A stretch of 64,000 bases of DNA, from assembly GCA_022410635.1 (NCBI GenBank), contig JAJVDF010000207.1, positions 1,262,803 to 1,326,802 on the forward strand. The letters run 5' to 3'. Source of the DNA: Tretioscincus oriximinensis (lineage: Eukaryota; Chordata; Lepidosauria; Squamata; Gymnophthalmidae). A model generated the notes under the pieces. That model had not been told where the DNA came from and searched no databases. It saw nothing but the letters and a program-made list of their open reading frames with translations. Numbering within the stretch: position 1 is the first letter of the stretch; the number at the start of each line of letters is the position of its first letter. Below are positions 1 to 12,660 of the stretch, piece after piece. The translations under genes were made by a program, and so were the position numbers.

Positions 1-24
1 TGCCTCCAGTCATTAGAAACCATG

Positions 25-330
25 GTTTATTTATCTGCTTATCGGAAAATTTATATCCCATCCTTACCAGGATGTCCCAGGGCAAGTAACAACACAAGGA
101 AAAAAACATACAAATTATTAAGACACTAGTTGAAAAGCCCACAGCTGCATCTTTGGGTTTGAACACCCACTCTCCTCCTATTGCCTCCACCTATTTCTCC
201 ACTCTTTGCCTCCAACCCTTTCCCCATCCATCCCTCCACTCACTCTCTCCAGCTCTTGTCTCCAATTTTTGCCCTCCTCCTTCTCTCCGGCTTCCCTTCC
301 TTTTCGTCCAACGCCCAGAGAAGAACTTTT
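25..330 (-). repeat. L2-like LINE 3' end, antisense
   Basis: Begins with a T-rich tattta tract followed by tttatatcccatccttaccag and a 'cccagggcaagtaacaac' motif. This is the reverse complement of the 'gggacctt..gggtaggacaggatacaa-ata' tail seen in sense copies at 27180-27235. A pyrimidine-rich segment follows, as in other antisense copies here. Family level is inferred from shared structure. Confidence 0.5.
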
Positions 331-1639
331 GCTGGCAGCTCTTGCTTTCTTGCTCCTGTTCTTGGAGCTTCTTCAAGTTATATAAATAGATTTTTAAAAT
401 AAATTCTTCCTTCCATATAGATGGATCAGAAATGTAAATAAATGTATGCAAAGCGGTATAAGACCATTATAGGTAAATATGTTTGCAGTGGAACACAAGC
501 AAACATTTTGTTTTTCTGACAGCTTCTAGAAACCACTTAACACTGGACCAGCAGCATACAATGGGACTATGATGTTACAGATCTATAAGGACAAATCAGA
601 ATAATCAATCAGTTGCTTGATCATTATATGTCTAGAATCACATCTAGTTCAGGTGCTGCCCTTGAAGAGGAACCATATCCATTACTGAAAAGATACTGGA
701 TGCCATGGAAACATGGCCATATTTTTAAAAGCAAGAGAGAACTCAAGTCTCCTTGAGTTCAAAGAGACTTGCATCTGGGTAAGTCCACCCAAGATTCCAG
801 TTAATGATCCATAGATCTCTCCTATCTCATCAGTGATGAGTATATTTTGTTCCTTAGCAAGATTGCAAAATCAGACAGATCCATAATCTTCTTCCTGCTA
901 TGTTGGTGTGACTTTTTGGCAATAGTTAACGCCCACTGATCATGGTGCAATGGAAAGCACAGGAGGTAGAAGTAGGCAGGGTCAGAGGCAACAATAAGCA
1001 AAGCTAGACATAATGAACATGCTATAATGCTACCACTCTAATCTGCACGTGCAGGTCACCCACTTAATACAGAGTGATAACTCCCACCACACCTATCAGG
1101 CTGTGATCTGATAGGTGTGATGGGACACTGCATACCTTGCTCCTATGACCAGTCAGCCATAATTTCAGGTACAAAGAATCTTCTCAAAGCTGCTTAGGGA
1201 GCTAGGAAGCTTTTTGGTGCTTTATTAGACTATCTCTACACAAGTAGCAACTGGGTGGATCCCATCCATGTGATTCCATTTTCCAACCAATGAAACCAAA
1301 CTGAAAGCAGAGCACAACCTGCAGGGGCTGAAATAGTGACTATACTTTCAGGCACTCATGGGAGGTTCGGTGGTTATTGTGGCCATCTATATTACCAAGA
1401 GCCCATAAACAATTCAAACCATGGTGCTCAAAGACAAGGATTTCCTATTATCCAGTCAATGCTCACTTTATAACGATGTAAGAGATGTTCATAGCCTATT
1501 TGTTTTTCTACAGTGATGCACTATTTATTTCTAGTCATTGTTGAGGACAGTTTCCCTTCTTAGTTTGCTGCTCCCCATCCCTGGTATGAGAATAGCAGGT
1601 ACAGTTACCAAATATGAATATTTAGCAGGACATGTGTAT

Positions 1640-2215
1640 TTTGATGCCTTATTTATTTATTTAATTAATTAATACTTATACCTTACCCAATTACCCAAAG
1701 GTCTCAGGGAATCCAATAAGAGCAAAAATACAAAATTGGCATATCAAAACAGTATCTAAAGATGGGAAGGAAAATGACATTTCTTTAACTACAGGCCAGG
1801 TTGAAGAAGTGCATCTTTAAGGATCTCCTAAAGGAATCAGTGATGGTGACTGATGCACCTCGAGGGAGACATTATTGCANGGTCTCGGGGCAACCACCAA
1901 AAAGGCTCTGCCCTGGGTTCCCACTCCGTTTGCTGTTGAGAGAAGTGGTACAACCAAGAGGGCCTCCACTGAGATCTTAAGGCACAGACAGGTTGATATG
2001 GTTAGGTATTTGGGCCCAAGTTATTTAGGGCTTCATAAATTCAAGTTAACATCATGAATTGGGCTCGATAACAGATTGGCAGCCAGTGCAGCTCTTTCAA
2101 GACCGATGTGATGTGTGTCTGGCCAGTCCTTGTGATGGATATGTTTTGGGAGTGCTCTTCATGGAGACCAGAATGCCCATGAACCTCAGATTCTTTTTAA
2201 AAAACCACTCCTGTT
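1640..2215 (-). repeat. L2-like LINE 3' end, antisense
   Basis: Opens with a ttatttatttaatta tract and an 'aaaggtctcaggga' motif (reverse of the LINE tail). It continues through 'gggcaaccaccaaaaaggctctgccctgggt', 'tatttgggcccaagttatttagggcttcataaat' and 'attggcagccagtgcagct'. The second half is shared with the copy at 31480-31760. Frames are broken and it encodes nothing intact. Confidence 0.65.
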
Positions 2216-2939
2216 TTAATTCTTCCTTTCTAATACTCCTTTCTAGCTTTCCAAATACTTATATGGTCTAGTAACCCTAATTCCACGTAATGACAGAATA
2301 TGGCCCACTGTCAGGAAATCATAATGAAAACAATTTTCAAGTGATAATCAAGGTAAGGCATAATTTGCTTACCTTTTGTTTCAGTCTTAAGCATTTAAAA
2401 CAGACGGCTACCTTCCAATGTAAAGTGGAAATTATAGTCCATTTCATTCTAATTAGCCTACTTTACCCATGCTAGTCTGACCTCATTTATATCTAGTCTT
2501 AACAGAACACTTAGAAATCAAACAGGCAAATTGGACAGCCTAAGAAGGAGGCATCAAAGATTACCTGCCTTTGAATGAAAGGCCGATAGAACAAAATGTA
2601 TTTAATTTTGAGGCAACAGAGATTATATTGCCTAATGGAAGTTTTATAATCCCTAAAGTGCTGTCTTAGTCCCATATGCTTAAAGATGGTGCAAGATATA
2701 ATGGGTTTTAAGTTACAGGAGATATCAATTGAGCATCTCAACTGGATTATTTCTTTACAGAAGAACTCTTGCAAAAATTCAGCCAGTTTCCTGATTGGCA
2801 AAGTTTAGAATTTTTCAAGATAACTTTTGTTTATAGGCAATTTTCTACATCATGCACAGCATTGACACAGATGGCTATAGAGTCCATCCCAACTTCATTA
2901 TCTTAGACAAGACATCTGCCCCTCACTTCCACAAATCTC

Positions 2940-3335
2940 TACTGTTAATAAGTAAGGTATTGACGAGTTCTATGTTCCAAGGTCTGCCGTTGCTCTTTAT
3001 TGACCAATGACAGGCCTTGGAATATTGGACTATATGTGTGTGCAACTGCGGGAGGAGCACCGTAGGCTACCTGGACCTCCACCCACATGGTGGAGAGGGC
3101 ATGCTGTGCCAAATCCGCTGTTGCTGCTGCACGGGGGGGGGGGGGCATTGCAAGATGGAGACAAGAAAGGGGGAGCTGAAACCAGTTTCCCTTGCCAGGC
3201 ATAGCTGCCTGGGGGGAGGAGCCCGGGGAACCATGATCTACTTCCCCCCCGTTGCCAGCTCAGGTGNCTTATCCAAGCCCAATTTTGTAGGCTTACCTGT
3301 TGTCCTAAGATCATCCTGACCCTGTCCACAACGAA
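2940..3335 (-). repeat. Possible antisense LTR-like unit
   Basis: On the minus strand the unit ends in an AATAAAG polyadenylation-type hexamer (about 2998-3004), followed by about 60 bases that could be U5. Upstream is a GC-rich segment with a 13-G run at 3133-3145. It is compositionally unlike its AT-rich surroundings. I could not define terminal TG..CA ends or a target duplication, so it could equally be another repeat type. Confidence 0.3.
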
Positions 3336-3749
3336 CCTTATACCGGGCTATATCTTGGAACAGAAGCATACAATCTAAATGTTAGTGTGGACTATGGCAG
3401 ACCCATTGGAAGTTGGCCTGCACTCATTTTTTTATATCTGCACAGAATTTTATCCATATTGGATTTTATGGACTTTTATATTGCTCGAGTGCAATAGGTT
3501 TAAATTTAATTGTATCTTTATAATACATCACTTTTAGTTCTGCAATTCTAGCAATCTTTTGCTTTTTTTTTTAGAACTTTCATTGTTTTGCATGGAGTTG
3601 TTTTGGTTCTCTTTTGGTGGAATCTTTGTGCTTTACTGACAGTGCAATAGTACCCACAGCCAAAGCCAAAGCAGAGCCATAACTGATATAGTGCCCGACT
3701 TTTCTTCTAAAAACGTAAGTCTTGCAGCCACATCCCATCTAATCCACAA

Positions 3750-4040
3750 TCCTGTTTCACACAGTGCCTCGCACATTGCTTCTGCCACAAACTTATGCAG
3801 AAGATGAAAACAAAGCCTTCACTTTCTCTTGATTCTCTGCAAAAGGCCTTAAGTGGGTCTGCCTGAGTCTCCACCCTAGCATCATAAGAACATAAGNGGA
3901 GCCAACTTGAATTGAGTCACGTCTCATTTAGTTCAGTATTCCACACAGTGGCCTGCCCATTGCTTCTGGGCTTTCTGAAGCAGAAGGTGAATGCAAAACT
4001 TTCACTGGTTCCCAACTCCCTGCAAACAACATTTAGAATA
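3750..4040 (-). repeat. CR1 LINE 3' end, antisense (two overlapping fragments)
   Basis: The motif 'atcataagaacataagNggagcc' near 3881 is the reverse complement of the CR1 end 'ggctc..cttatgttcttatgat' seen at 26275-26300. It is followed by 'cagtattccacacagtggcctgcccattgcttctgg'. A related segment at 3750-3860 ('cctgtttcacacagtgcctcgcacattgcttctgcc') suggests a second fragment of the same family. Confidence 0.65.
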
Positions 4041-6394
4041 TCCCACCAATTTCAACCTGAAGGCAATATCTAGGCATTCATCCCAGAAGCCTTCTGTCCT
4101 ATCAAATATTTGTTCAGTGACTTTCGGGTGGGTGTGATGTACCTTAAGACCCAATAATTTCTGGAACTAATATTACTTTTTTATCCCAGAGATTTTAGAT
4201 TTCAATTTAGATTTAGATTTTAGATTAGTTGGTATTTTGTGATCTTCTCTACTACTATTTCCTAAATTCTACTGTCTACAGTTATTTACTGAACTGTCAA
4301 ACACAATAATTTTAGCCTTATTACTTAATACTTACTCAGTCTCTTGTCTGCTTTCATTTTAACATTCCTCAGTATGTTATCATCACTATTTTTTCCAAGT
4401 TTCTATTACCATTTTTCTCAGTAGTTAACTTATATAGATATTCATGTTATCGATCAAAAAAGAACAAAGTCTCCACTGTTTTCCTATACTTCAGTTTTTA
4501 TCATGAGCATTTAAAATAAACAGATCTTGCTGCTATTGCGACTTTCAAGTGAAGGCATTAAAATTCCCTAGCAATTCAACAAAAACATATCTAATATNTA
4601 TGTATCTACCCATTCACCCATCCTTTAATATGCACATCCATTAGTCACATCCACCTCCTTGCAAAATATCAAAGTCACAGCTTAAATTTTTGGTATTTCT
4701 AAAAACTAAGATTTAAGATTTTCTCCCTGCAGCAAGGGCAGAGATATTGCATTGCAAACAGATTGTTATTACATGCACTATGATTCAGAAGGGGGGAAAA
4801 TAGAATGATACCTAGATGTCCACACTAATATCAATTTTCTTTGCTTTGCTCTCAGTTCCTTGCTCCTTCAATCAAGGTTGCCTGAGAACTTTTTTATGTA
4901 GGGGTTAAAGTTTATTCAGATTGCCATTTCTAAATATCTGGAAACAAGCCTGCTTGAAAATAGATGACCCTACTAAAGTCTCAGCACACTTAGGAACTCG
5001 ACTACAAAAGAGAAGCAGGGATATACTAAGAATTAATAAAATTCTAAATCTTAGCAGATACTACTTCAGTTGTAGAAGCTAAGGCTGTTTTCAAACATCC
5101 GGAAGANAATATGGGATTCTGATAGGATCTCATAATTTCTTTTTGCGATTGCTAATAGATAGCAGGGCAAAATTGTGGGAGCAGCATAGACATTCTATCA
5201 GGTGCTGTTTCCATGATAGTATTTTAGGTACATGCTGGCATTGTAGTTACATAGAAGTATGAAGTCATCAATCCAGCAAAACCATGTCCAGATTGGGAGT
5301 TGATTTCTCCACGATTACATTATTATGGGATAGCATGCCAATATTTTGGGTGGTAAATTGGTATTGCTATGTCTGATCATTCCATCATATTCTAGGTGTA
5401 GGTCCTGTTAAAGGAGTCTAAATTCTAGGTGCAGAAACCCCCAAATTTTAACGAAATCGGACCTTAAAAAAAGAACTGGGGAACATTTCTCTCTCTTATC
5501 GATATGGAATATATATGACACATGATTTCCACTGCTTCTTTCACCAAAAAGGGGTAAAAAGGGTGTGGCTGTTATGAATTACCTACTAGTTGACAGATAC
5601 ACTGTTGTGACAATGCCATCTGATTACCAGTTGCAAATGTCACAGAACCATTACTGTTCTTTGTTCTTCAATAGATTCCCGATTCCCTGTCCTTATCCCT
5701 GTCTCTGTCTCTGTCCTGCCTTTGTCCTTGTCCCTCTCCCCAGATGCTCTGGGCTGTGGCACATGTACTGCTTTCTTAAACGGCTGAAACTGGTGTCAGG
5801 TCAATTCTGCGCTGGACCTTAGTACAGAGTAGGGACCTGCTGAACTCATGCTAACATGAACTATAACAGGCCATGAAACGCTACAGATGGACAAGTTCAT
5901 CTTCCAGAATATAATCTTCAATAAGTCTCAATGCAGAAATAATTTAGAGTCTTATCAAACAGTAACTCTTATTTTGGCTTTCCATATATATCAATGAGAG
6001 ATGTGTAAAAAACCAATAGAAAATAATTAATATATACATTGAGAAGATGGTTAGCAGCAGTATTCTACATGCTTTTTCCCAAAAAAACACAGGTGGAAGT
6101 GAGATAACTTTCTATCCAGAAGCATTATCATGCATTATCACATTTCAGTCCCTTGAGACCAACAGAGTTTTATGAGTGCAACATGGCTCTTCCAACTGGA
6201 GTCTTGTTTCTCCCATAAAATGTCTCTGCTAATGGGTCATTATGATAGTCAAATATGTAGGATAGACTAGATACTGCTAAGGAAAAAGTCCCAAATTGCT
6301 AGAGTTGCCATATGTCACAGATTTCACAGACCATCTGTGATTTTACGTTGTCATCTGGGCTGTGTACAGCATAGCTATCTTAGAAAGAGGGCTT

Positions 6395-6580
6395 GTAGCA
6401 CTTGGAGAGCAACAGGGGAAAAGGTGGTTGGCATGAGCTTAGTAAACACATAAGCTTCATCTGAAGAAGCAGACGTATCTAAGAAAGCTCATGCCACCTA
6501 CCTTTCTCAAGTACTACAAGCTGGACTTTCTACTAAAACTAACATGGCTATTTCTCTGAAAGTATCTCAGAGGCGAGACC
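6395..6580. repeat. Palindromic 'clicking' repeat, full copy (family P)
   Basis: Contains both arms of a fold-back: 'ggttggcatgagctta' then 'catctgaagaagcagac', followed by 'aagaaagctcatgcca' and 'taacatggctatttctctgaaa'. The arms are imperfect reverse complements. The same unit recurs at 45840, 47205, 49290, 53766, 57093, 58745, 59395 and 61790. Probably a non-autonomous DNA element; superfamily not assigned. Confidence 0.6.
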
Positions 6581-6913
6581 AGTCCACAACCTGGGGGCTA
6601 TCACTGAGAAGGCTCTCTCACATGCTGACACCTCTTTGATGATTGTAGGAGGTGGGACCATTGAAAAACTTTAGAGTTCAGTCAGGTTCGAATGGGAGGA
6701 AGTGGGCCTTCAAATATTTAATAGGTCGTTATGTGAGACAGGATGTGGCCTGATATACCAGGATTCTCCTCAAGCTTTTATGAGAATTGAGTAGGTCAGG
6801 ATGTGGAGATAGGATATAAGGCTTATGGCTTGACCCAGCAGAGCTCCCTTGTGTTCTTACAAGAATGCCCAGGAGCAATTCTTGGCTGCACGATGCTTTT
6901 TCTGCATTGGGTT

Positions 6914-7052
6914 TCATTCCAGATTATATCTTAGAATAGCAAAGTGCTATTCACATGCTGGTCCAGACCATGGCAGACTCTGATCACAGCTTTCCATAGT
7001 CTGCAGCAACATCTGCGTAGCAGGTCCCTATTCTGGGATATACTGCAGAATA
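6914..7052. repeat. Palindromic 24-mer repeat (family Q), two degenerate palindromes
   Basis: Degenerate copies of the palindrome at 6914-6940 and 7029-7052 flank a segment with 'cacatgctggtccagaccatggcag'. The same spacer motif follows the palindrome near 29488 and 3341. The arrangement palindrome-spacer-palindrome suggests a small mobile element. Confidence 0.5.
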
Positions 7053-8282
7053 TGATCCAGTGCAGAAAGGACCTGTTGTTCTTATGATAATGCCCAGAAG
7101 CAATTCATAGGTCACTGGGTAAGACATGTTTCTGGACTAGCTGGATTGTGGCCCAATCTAGCAAGGTCCTCTTATGTTTTTATGCCTGCTAAACCTCCAA
7201 GGAATGCTGAAGTTCCCTGGAGTATAGTTTGAGAACAAGTCAATTAAGCCATAAGGATTTTAATATGCTCCACTGTTACATGGTTCATGTGCCCAATTTG
7301 AAAACCTGGGAACAGGCACTGTAAGCGTTTTCCAGCAATACAGCTTCATGATTAAAGCAAAGGTCTCTTTATGGTTGCAACACATGCCTGAGTTGTGAAA
7401 TGGCAGCAATTTGTTAGAGTGACAAAATGAAAACAGCTTACCTAATCCTTCATAAAAGATCCTATCAAAAAGAGAATATAGCATATGTATAAAATAAAAA
7501 AGCTCACCTTCAATCATAAAAAAGGGATGTGACGCAAGATTTACATTATATATGCATGCAAATAAAACTGGCACCAGGAGAGAGACTTGAGGGAGGGGGG
7601 CAAACCCACTACTTATTATATTAACTGCATGAAATGAAACCTTTCCTGTGGGATAAATGCAAATCCAATATTTGTTTCTGATTGGCCACTTTTGTGCTTT
7701 GAACAATCCACAAGCAAAGAAAAATAAATGCATGAAATTGGAATTCTGTATTGAAGTTTACTTTTTCATGCTGTTGAAGAGTATCACAGAACACCCTGGC
7801 ACGAAGTTTATATAGATGAGATAAAGGAACGAAGAATGTAGGCGAACTCTGCTATATCATACAATTTTACATGGGAGCTTGGCAACATCCTGTTTCAAAT
7901 TAGCTCTTTCTGCAGGGTGAGATATAGGGAGCCTGAATTCCAATCCGCTTAAGGACCCATTAGAGCAGATAACCTCACTTCAAGCTCTGATCAAAAGCCA
8001 AATGCCAGATAGGAAATGGGCTCACTGGAAGGGCACAGAGGCAGCCCAAGATATCTTGCTGACTTAAACAAAAANCAAGGTGGCAGTCCCTCTACTTCCT
8101 GTATCCTTGTTTCTCCATTAATGCTGTGTTTGGCAACTGTATATCACCATGTAAAACAAACCATATTATGTTAGTGATTGCCAACACAAGAACGACAGCA
8201 CATTTAGTAAACAAAGATGAAACTGTTTGCATGTGTAGATTCAATTCAATGCCTTCTCCCAGAATCAACCTCTCCATGCCTT

Positions 8283-8550
8283 AAGATCAGCAGAGAGGCC
8301 CTTCTGTCCCACCTCTCTCAGTGGCAAGGAGGGTGGAAATCCAGGTGTTCTCCATGGCAGCCCCCAGACTATGGAACAGCCTCCTTCTAGAGACGTGTCA
8401 ATCACCACCTTGAAGATGCACCTCTTTAACCTGGCCTTTGGCTGAAAAAACTGCTCTCCTTCCCCTATTTTCAGATATTGTTGTTTTTAATATGTATTTG
8501 GGTTTTATTGTAAACTGCCCTGAGACCCTCAGGTATAGGCTTGCCTCTGG
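8283..8550 (+). repeat. L2-like LINE 3' end
   Basis: Sense copy: 'cccacctctctcagtggcaagg', 'cccagactatggaacagcct', 'aacctggcctttggctgaaaaaac', and the tail 'ccctgagaccctcaggtatagg'. It is closely related to the copy at 26930-27235, matching block by block. Confidence 0.75.
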
Positions 8551-8934
8551 GTTCATAGGGTCCAGCGAACACTCAGATTAAAACATAGAAAACAATGGAG
8601 AACCATTGGCCAATTGTAGACCTTCGTAGAGGAGCTGCCAAAAAATCAAAAGTTCCAGCCAGCTTTTTTTATTGATGAAAGGACCAATGGGAGGGCTGCC
8701 TGGGAGGGGCTACAGTCTCTCTCTCAGTTTCTGTTGAGATGCCATTTTGTATTGGCATTCAACTTACAGGCTGAAAGAGAGANTGGTAAGTGCTTAAATG
8801 TGCCTCCCAGCTCCTTCCCTAACGTTGCCGAGGCTGGAAGAAGGGATGTTAGGAAAGCACTGGTTCTGCGCTCCCCAACCTCAAAGTGCACCAGCCATCA
8901 CTGAAGGTGATATAAAAATGTAAATAAATGCATG

Positions 8935-9228
8935 AATGGCGCAGCCGTTAAGAGCTGGTCTTTTAACTGAAAAACACAGATTCGAGACCCTGTGTCAGAT
9001 GTGGTGAGGGGTAAGCACCCTCTACTGGCCTTCAGCTCTAGAGAACNCAGCTATTTGAAAGAAAGTAGATTTGCAATCTATATTTCAATTAGATAAATGA
9101 GTACCACCATTAACCTGGTGGGGAAGATAGATGTATTGCTTTGGGCAAAAATTAACCTTGTAAGCTGTTCTGAGTCCCTTGGAATGAGAAGGGTGGTATA
9201 TAAAAACAGACTATTNTTATTCTAAATA
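8935..9228 (+). repeat. tRNA-derived SINE, Sauria-like tail (family S1)
   Basis: The head 'atggcgcagccgttaagagc' has an A-box-like pattern and 'gattcgagaccc' a B-box-like pattern, then 'caccctctactggccttcagctct' and the tail 'taagctgttctgagtcccttggaatgagaagggtggtatataaa'. The tail resembles that of Sauria SINEs, which borrow a Bov-B LINE end. Confidence 0.75.
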
Positions 9229-9810
9229 AATGCATTTCAGATTGGATACAGCAACTTAGAAATTGCAGCTGCAATTGTTTGTCACATGTTAATTTGCAAC
9301 TACGACTCATGCTGAAGGGGGGAAACAACCCATGTTGAACAAAAAATTATTAACACTGCATGCCCATTTGATATTATTTGTAACATTATCTGTGATGTAA
9401 AAAAGTACAATCCCTCACTATGAGCTAAGTATAGCGCGTAACCGCTGGCATAATATTACATGTTGCTGATTAAACAATGTGGCATATAAAGTTACGAAGT
9501 TCAAGTTAAAGAACAGAGCAAAGCATTGTGTACTCGCAACGGGCCACGCAGATACATGGGACAGAATGGACAAAGGGAAAGAACAGATGAAGGACATGGA
9601 AGACAGTGAATCTTTCATCATCCACACGTAGCACACAGCTTTGTGCTTCATCTGAAGAACAGAGTAAGGGGGGAGGGATAAAAAGCCCAACAAGATAGCT
9701 GAGTTTGTAATTTATAAGAAATTACTGCATTTATGAGGATGAAAAATTGGACGCAACAGAACAACAACATCCACATGCTACTGCAGATTAGAATAAAAAT
9801 AGCAGGTCCC

Positions 9811-9834
9811 TGTTCCAGGATACAATCCAGAATA
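9811..9834. repeat. Degenerate family Q palindrome near NSMCE2 exon
   Basis: The sequence 'tgttccaggatacaatcc' plus 'agaata' matches the 24-mer palindrome with several changes. It lies about 65 bases past the exon's donor, inside the intron. Confidence 0.45.
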
Positions 9835-9898
9835 ATGCCATCTGAAGAAAGGGCCTGTAATCAGGACCAACCTTGGGGTAATGATAAAGAAAAAAAAC

Positions 9899-10056
9899 CT
9901 ACATTGAATCTTCATCTGTTTAAGCTGCTCTTTAAAACGAACAAATGTCTCGCTCCTTTGTAAGTCACGATCACGGTTTGTTCTTTCAAGGGCTCTGAAT
10001 TTATCTTCCACTGCTTGATCCAAGTCTGGTAAATTTTCTAGCTTCTCTCGTTTGAT
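9899..10056 (-). CDS. NSMCE2: NSMCE2 internal exon (SMC5/6 SUMO ligase), linker before SP-RING
   Basis: This is the next coding exon of the same minus-strand gene, read 10056 down to about 9899. The acceptor is a T-rich tract ending in TATAG, and the first codon ATC is in phase 0 with the exon at 63537-63643. It encodes 52 codons, including KLENLPDL, DKFRALER and TFVRFKEQLKQMK, which align without gaps to the vertebrate motifs KIPDL, KKFLALQ and KFVQFKQQLKELKKQC. It covers the end of the helical SMC5-binding region, upstream of the SP-RING. The 3' boundary is uncertain. TAG|GTTTTT gives 9899 (158 nt), while CAAT|GTAGGT would give 9903 (154 nt). Both leave the conserved Cys at the junction. 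The SP-RING exons are not found in 1-9898 and must lie further downstream. Confidence 0.9.
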
Positions 10057-10388
10057 CTATAAAAACAAAACCATGAATGAAATACACAGACCCCAGACCG
10101 ATTACTAGCAAACTACTCAAGTCACAATAAATTTATAATAAATTTAACTGGCATCCAACTCCATCACACATGTGTTAAAACAGTTGTCACTGTTTCCCGT
10201 CAGAACTGAGGATCCTGGAAAGATTACTGCAACATGGGACCACTGTTTTTAGGACTAATTTAAGAGATTTAAGGGCCACAGTATTGCACTTTAAGTGCGT
10301 GTGCGTTTTAAAGCCATCAATGGCAGAATAGAACTAAAACAACTTCGCCACAAAGAATACAAGAATTTAAGAGGAACCTTGTAAGAGG

Positions 10389-10655
10389 GACAGAGGTGCA
10401 GAGGTTAAGAACAAGGACCTTTCAACAGAAAGGTCAGCATTCGAGGCCCATGTGTCTGCCATGAGTGAGCACTGTCTACCAACAGCTTCAGCTAACCTAG
10501 CTGTTTGAAAGTAAGCAATTACAAATAGATGAATAGGTACCATCATGGGATTGGGACGATAGAATGCAAGCCTTCAGGTGAAAAATAGCCTGAGAAAGCC
10601 GCTTTGAGTCTCTTCAGGTGAGAAAAGTGGGATACACAAATCCTCTCACTTGGAA
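10389..10655 (+). repeat. SINE family S1
   Basis: Full-length copy: head 'gaggtgcagaggttaagaac', B-box-like 'cattcgaggccc', body 'gagcactgtctaccaacagcttcagc', tail 'gccgctttgagtctcttcaggtgagaaaagtgggata'. Confidence 0.8.
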
Positions 10656-11349
10656 GGAATACTTAGGTATCCATTCAAACAGTTAATGATATATTTGTCT
10701 TCTACAAATCTGTTGAATCCTTATCGGTTAAATTCCTGAAGTTATCCAGGATTGTTGCTGCCACCAGCAATTCTGGAAATAATTTCCACACACCAATGAT
10801 CTTCTGGGTGAAGAAATGNTTTCCCTTGTTCATCCTAATACCATCTTCAAAGAGTGCCATCTTTTCCACCCCATGCATTATTTTATATGCCTCCAGTCAG
10901 GTCAGCTCTTAAACATCATCCTTCAGAGCTGAAGAGACCTAGACACTGCAGCTTGATTTCGTAAGGGAGGTATTCCAACCCCATGATCATTTTGATTATT
11001 CGTATGTGCAGGAAGAGGCCATAAGTAGTGATTTACTGTTACTAAGCTACATCGGCAATTGGCAACTACTTATTCTTGCCTTGATCTCTCTCTTCCAGTG
11101 TGACACACACCATGGTGAAACAGGAAGTTAAAAATCCCAAAGGTCTCAGAGCAACCATGCCAGAAAGTAGCCAGAGGCCAGGTCAAAGAACTTGTAGCAG
11201 TTAGCACCACAAAAGAATTCAAGAGAATCCCTTGGCAAAGGAATCTCTCTGAATGAGACACAGGATAATTTTTTAGGAGGACACCAAGGGTCCTCCTTGG
11301 ATGTATGACGCCNCTGTGCAGTGAATATTTTTACGCTTCCCCCCTTCCC

Positions 11350-11456
11350 TAGTCAGAGGAGTTAGGTGGAGATAGAGGGGGACAAATAAGTGGAGTCAGG
11401 GGGTCAAGTAGGCGGAGTCAGAGTAGATCAGATGGGTGGAGTCAGGGAGTCAGGTA
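11350..11456. repeat. Degenerate G-rich minisatellite
   Basis: Four imperfect units of roughly 25-30 bases built around 'taggtggagtcagggggtca' (G-rich strand is plus). Units differ at many positions, so the array is old. No gene nearby. Confidence 0.55.
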
Positions 11457-12284
11457 TTTTATTCATATTCTCTAAACCAGCCCTCTGGTCACACCACAGT
11501 TTAAATCCAGGAATGGGGGAATGCTAAGAAGCAGCATTTTTATTCCCAGAGAATTGGTCACACCAAAATTTAAATCTCGTATAGATCACACCACATTTTT
11601 TTTTTCATTTTTCCAGGCAGGTGCCATTGCCCCCTTCTGTCCCCCTGAGTAGCTGCTCTGGTTGTTCACCCCTAAAACATGGGTCTGGGGACCTGTTTGA
11701 CTGCTTGGGCACCTCCATGAACAATGTACGCAGTTTCCTTGGCAAAGATAGAAAAATGGTTAATTCTACCACTGAGCTACTCCTCTGAATGTTTATAGGT
11801 ATATTTTAAACAATCAGAGGAAAAAGTAGAAGGAGAGATTTGTGCCAAGAGAAAAGCATGAGAGATAGATGGCATAAAGGGACTTTCCTTTCAGTTTTAT
11901 TTTGATTAAGTTAAGAGAAAGTGGAGAGAAGCCTAACGTATCATCCAGTTTTTTTAAAAAAACTTAAATGACTGATCGCCTGAAGGTACATAATTCAAAT
12001 ATTCATATTAACATAGTAATCATTCATTTGCAAGGAAAGTAAGTTCCCAGCTACAATCAGCAATGAAGAACAAGGAAAAATCCAGCAACTCATGAAAAAG
12101 TCGGATTAAATAAATGTACATTCTAGGTCAGCATCAACGTATGGAGCAGGTTTGTAGACAATAGGAATACAGGGACAGTTTGCATTACTCCACAAGGAAT
12201 CAACACACAGGCCAATGAGATACAATGAAGGACTCTCTATGCTCCTCACAGTAACTTTGCTATAGGCTGCATGATAAAATCAAT

Positions 12285-12660
12285 ACTATTTATTTATTTA
12301 ATTAATTTATTTATAATGATTTATATTCCATCCTTCATAACTGGTCTCAGGGCAGGTAACAGAAGAAAAATATTTTTTTAAAAAAATACACATTAGTAAT
12401 TGTTTAAAAAGATCCATATCTTCCCTCCCTCCAGCGTACCCACCCTCCCTGAAAAGACAGAACGCAGTGGCAGCCAAGACTAGCCTGGATGAAGAGGTAT
12501 GTTTTTGCTAGGCACTGAAAACTATACAGCGTGTGTGTGTGTGTGTGGGGGGGGGGAGGTTGTTGTTGTTGGCAAGCCTCTAGAGGAAGGCTATTCCAGA
12601 GTGTGGCAGACACCACAGATGACCCCCTTCTGGTGGTGGTGACCAGATGACCCCCTTCTG
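12285..12660 (-). repeat. L2-like LINE 3' end, antisense
   Basis: Starts with the antisense tail 'attatttattta..tttatattccatcc', then 'ctggtctcagggcaggtaacagaag', 'gaaaagacagaacgcag' and 'aggaaggctattccagagtg'. The minus frame shows SATLWNSLPLEA, a motif typical of the C-terminus of L2-type reverse transcriptases. It is interrupted by a GT/G run at 12531-12558 and related to the copy at 30020-30400. Confidence 0.65.
12531..12558. repeat. (GT)n and G-run microsatellite
   Basis: Eight GT units followed by a run of ten G, then GTT units. It lies within the antisense L2-like fragment. Confidence 0.9.

Larger units (their letters stand above)
1..9898 (-). other. NSMCE2: Start of the next NSMCE2 intron (3' of exon 9899-10056)
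   Basis: Sequence downstream of the lower exon on the minus strand. It holds L2-like tails, CR1 ends, one SINE, a possible LTR and palindromic repeats. The exon that would encode the segment before the SP-RING was looked for on the minus strand and not seen, so the intron continues beyond position 1. Stretches 331-1640, 4060-6390 and 7060-8280 hold nothing I recognise. A 157-residue open frame at 7260-7733 (minus) has no family signature and is taken as chance. Confidence 0.7.

Noticed and set aside
7260..7733. 157-codon open frame on the minus strand
   Set aside because: Low-complexity aromatic-rich chance translation of AT-rich DNA; no family motif and no splice sites at sensible places.
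8935..10655. Possible tRNA genes at SINE heads
   Set aside because: A-box and B-box-like motifs are there, but the cloverleaf is not formed and each is followed by SINE body and tail.
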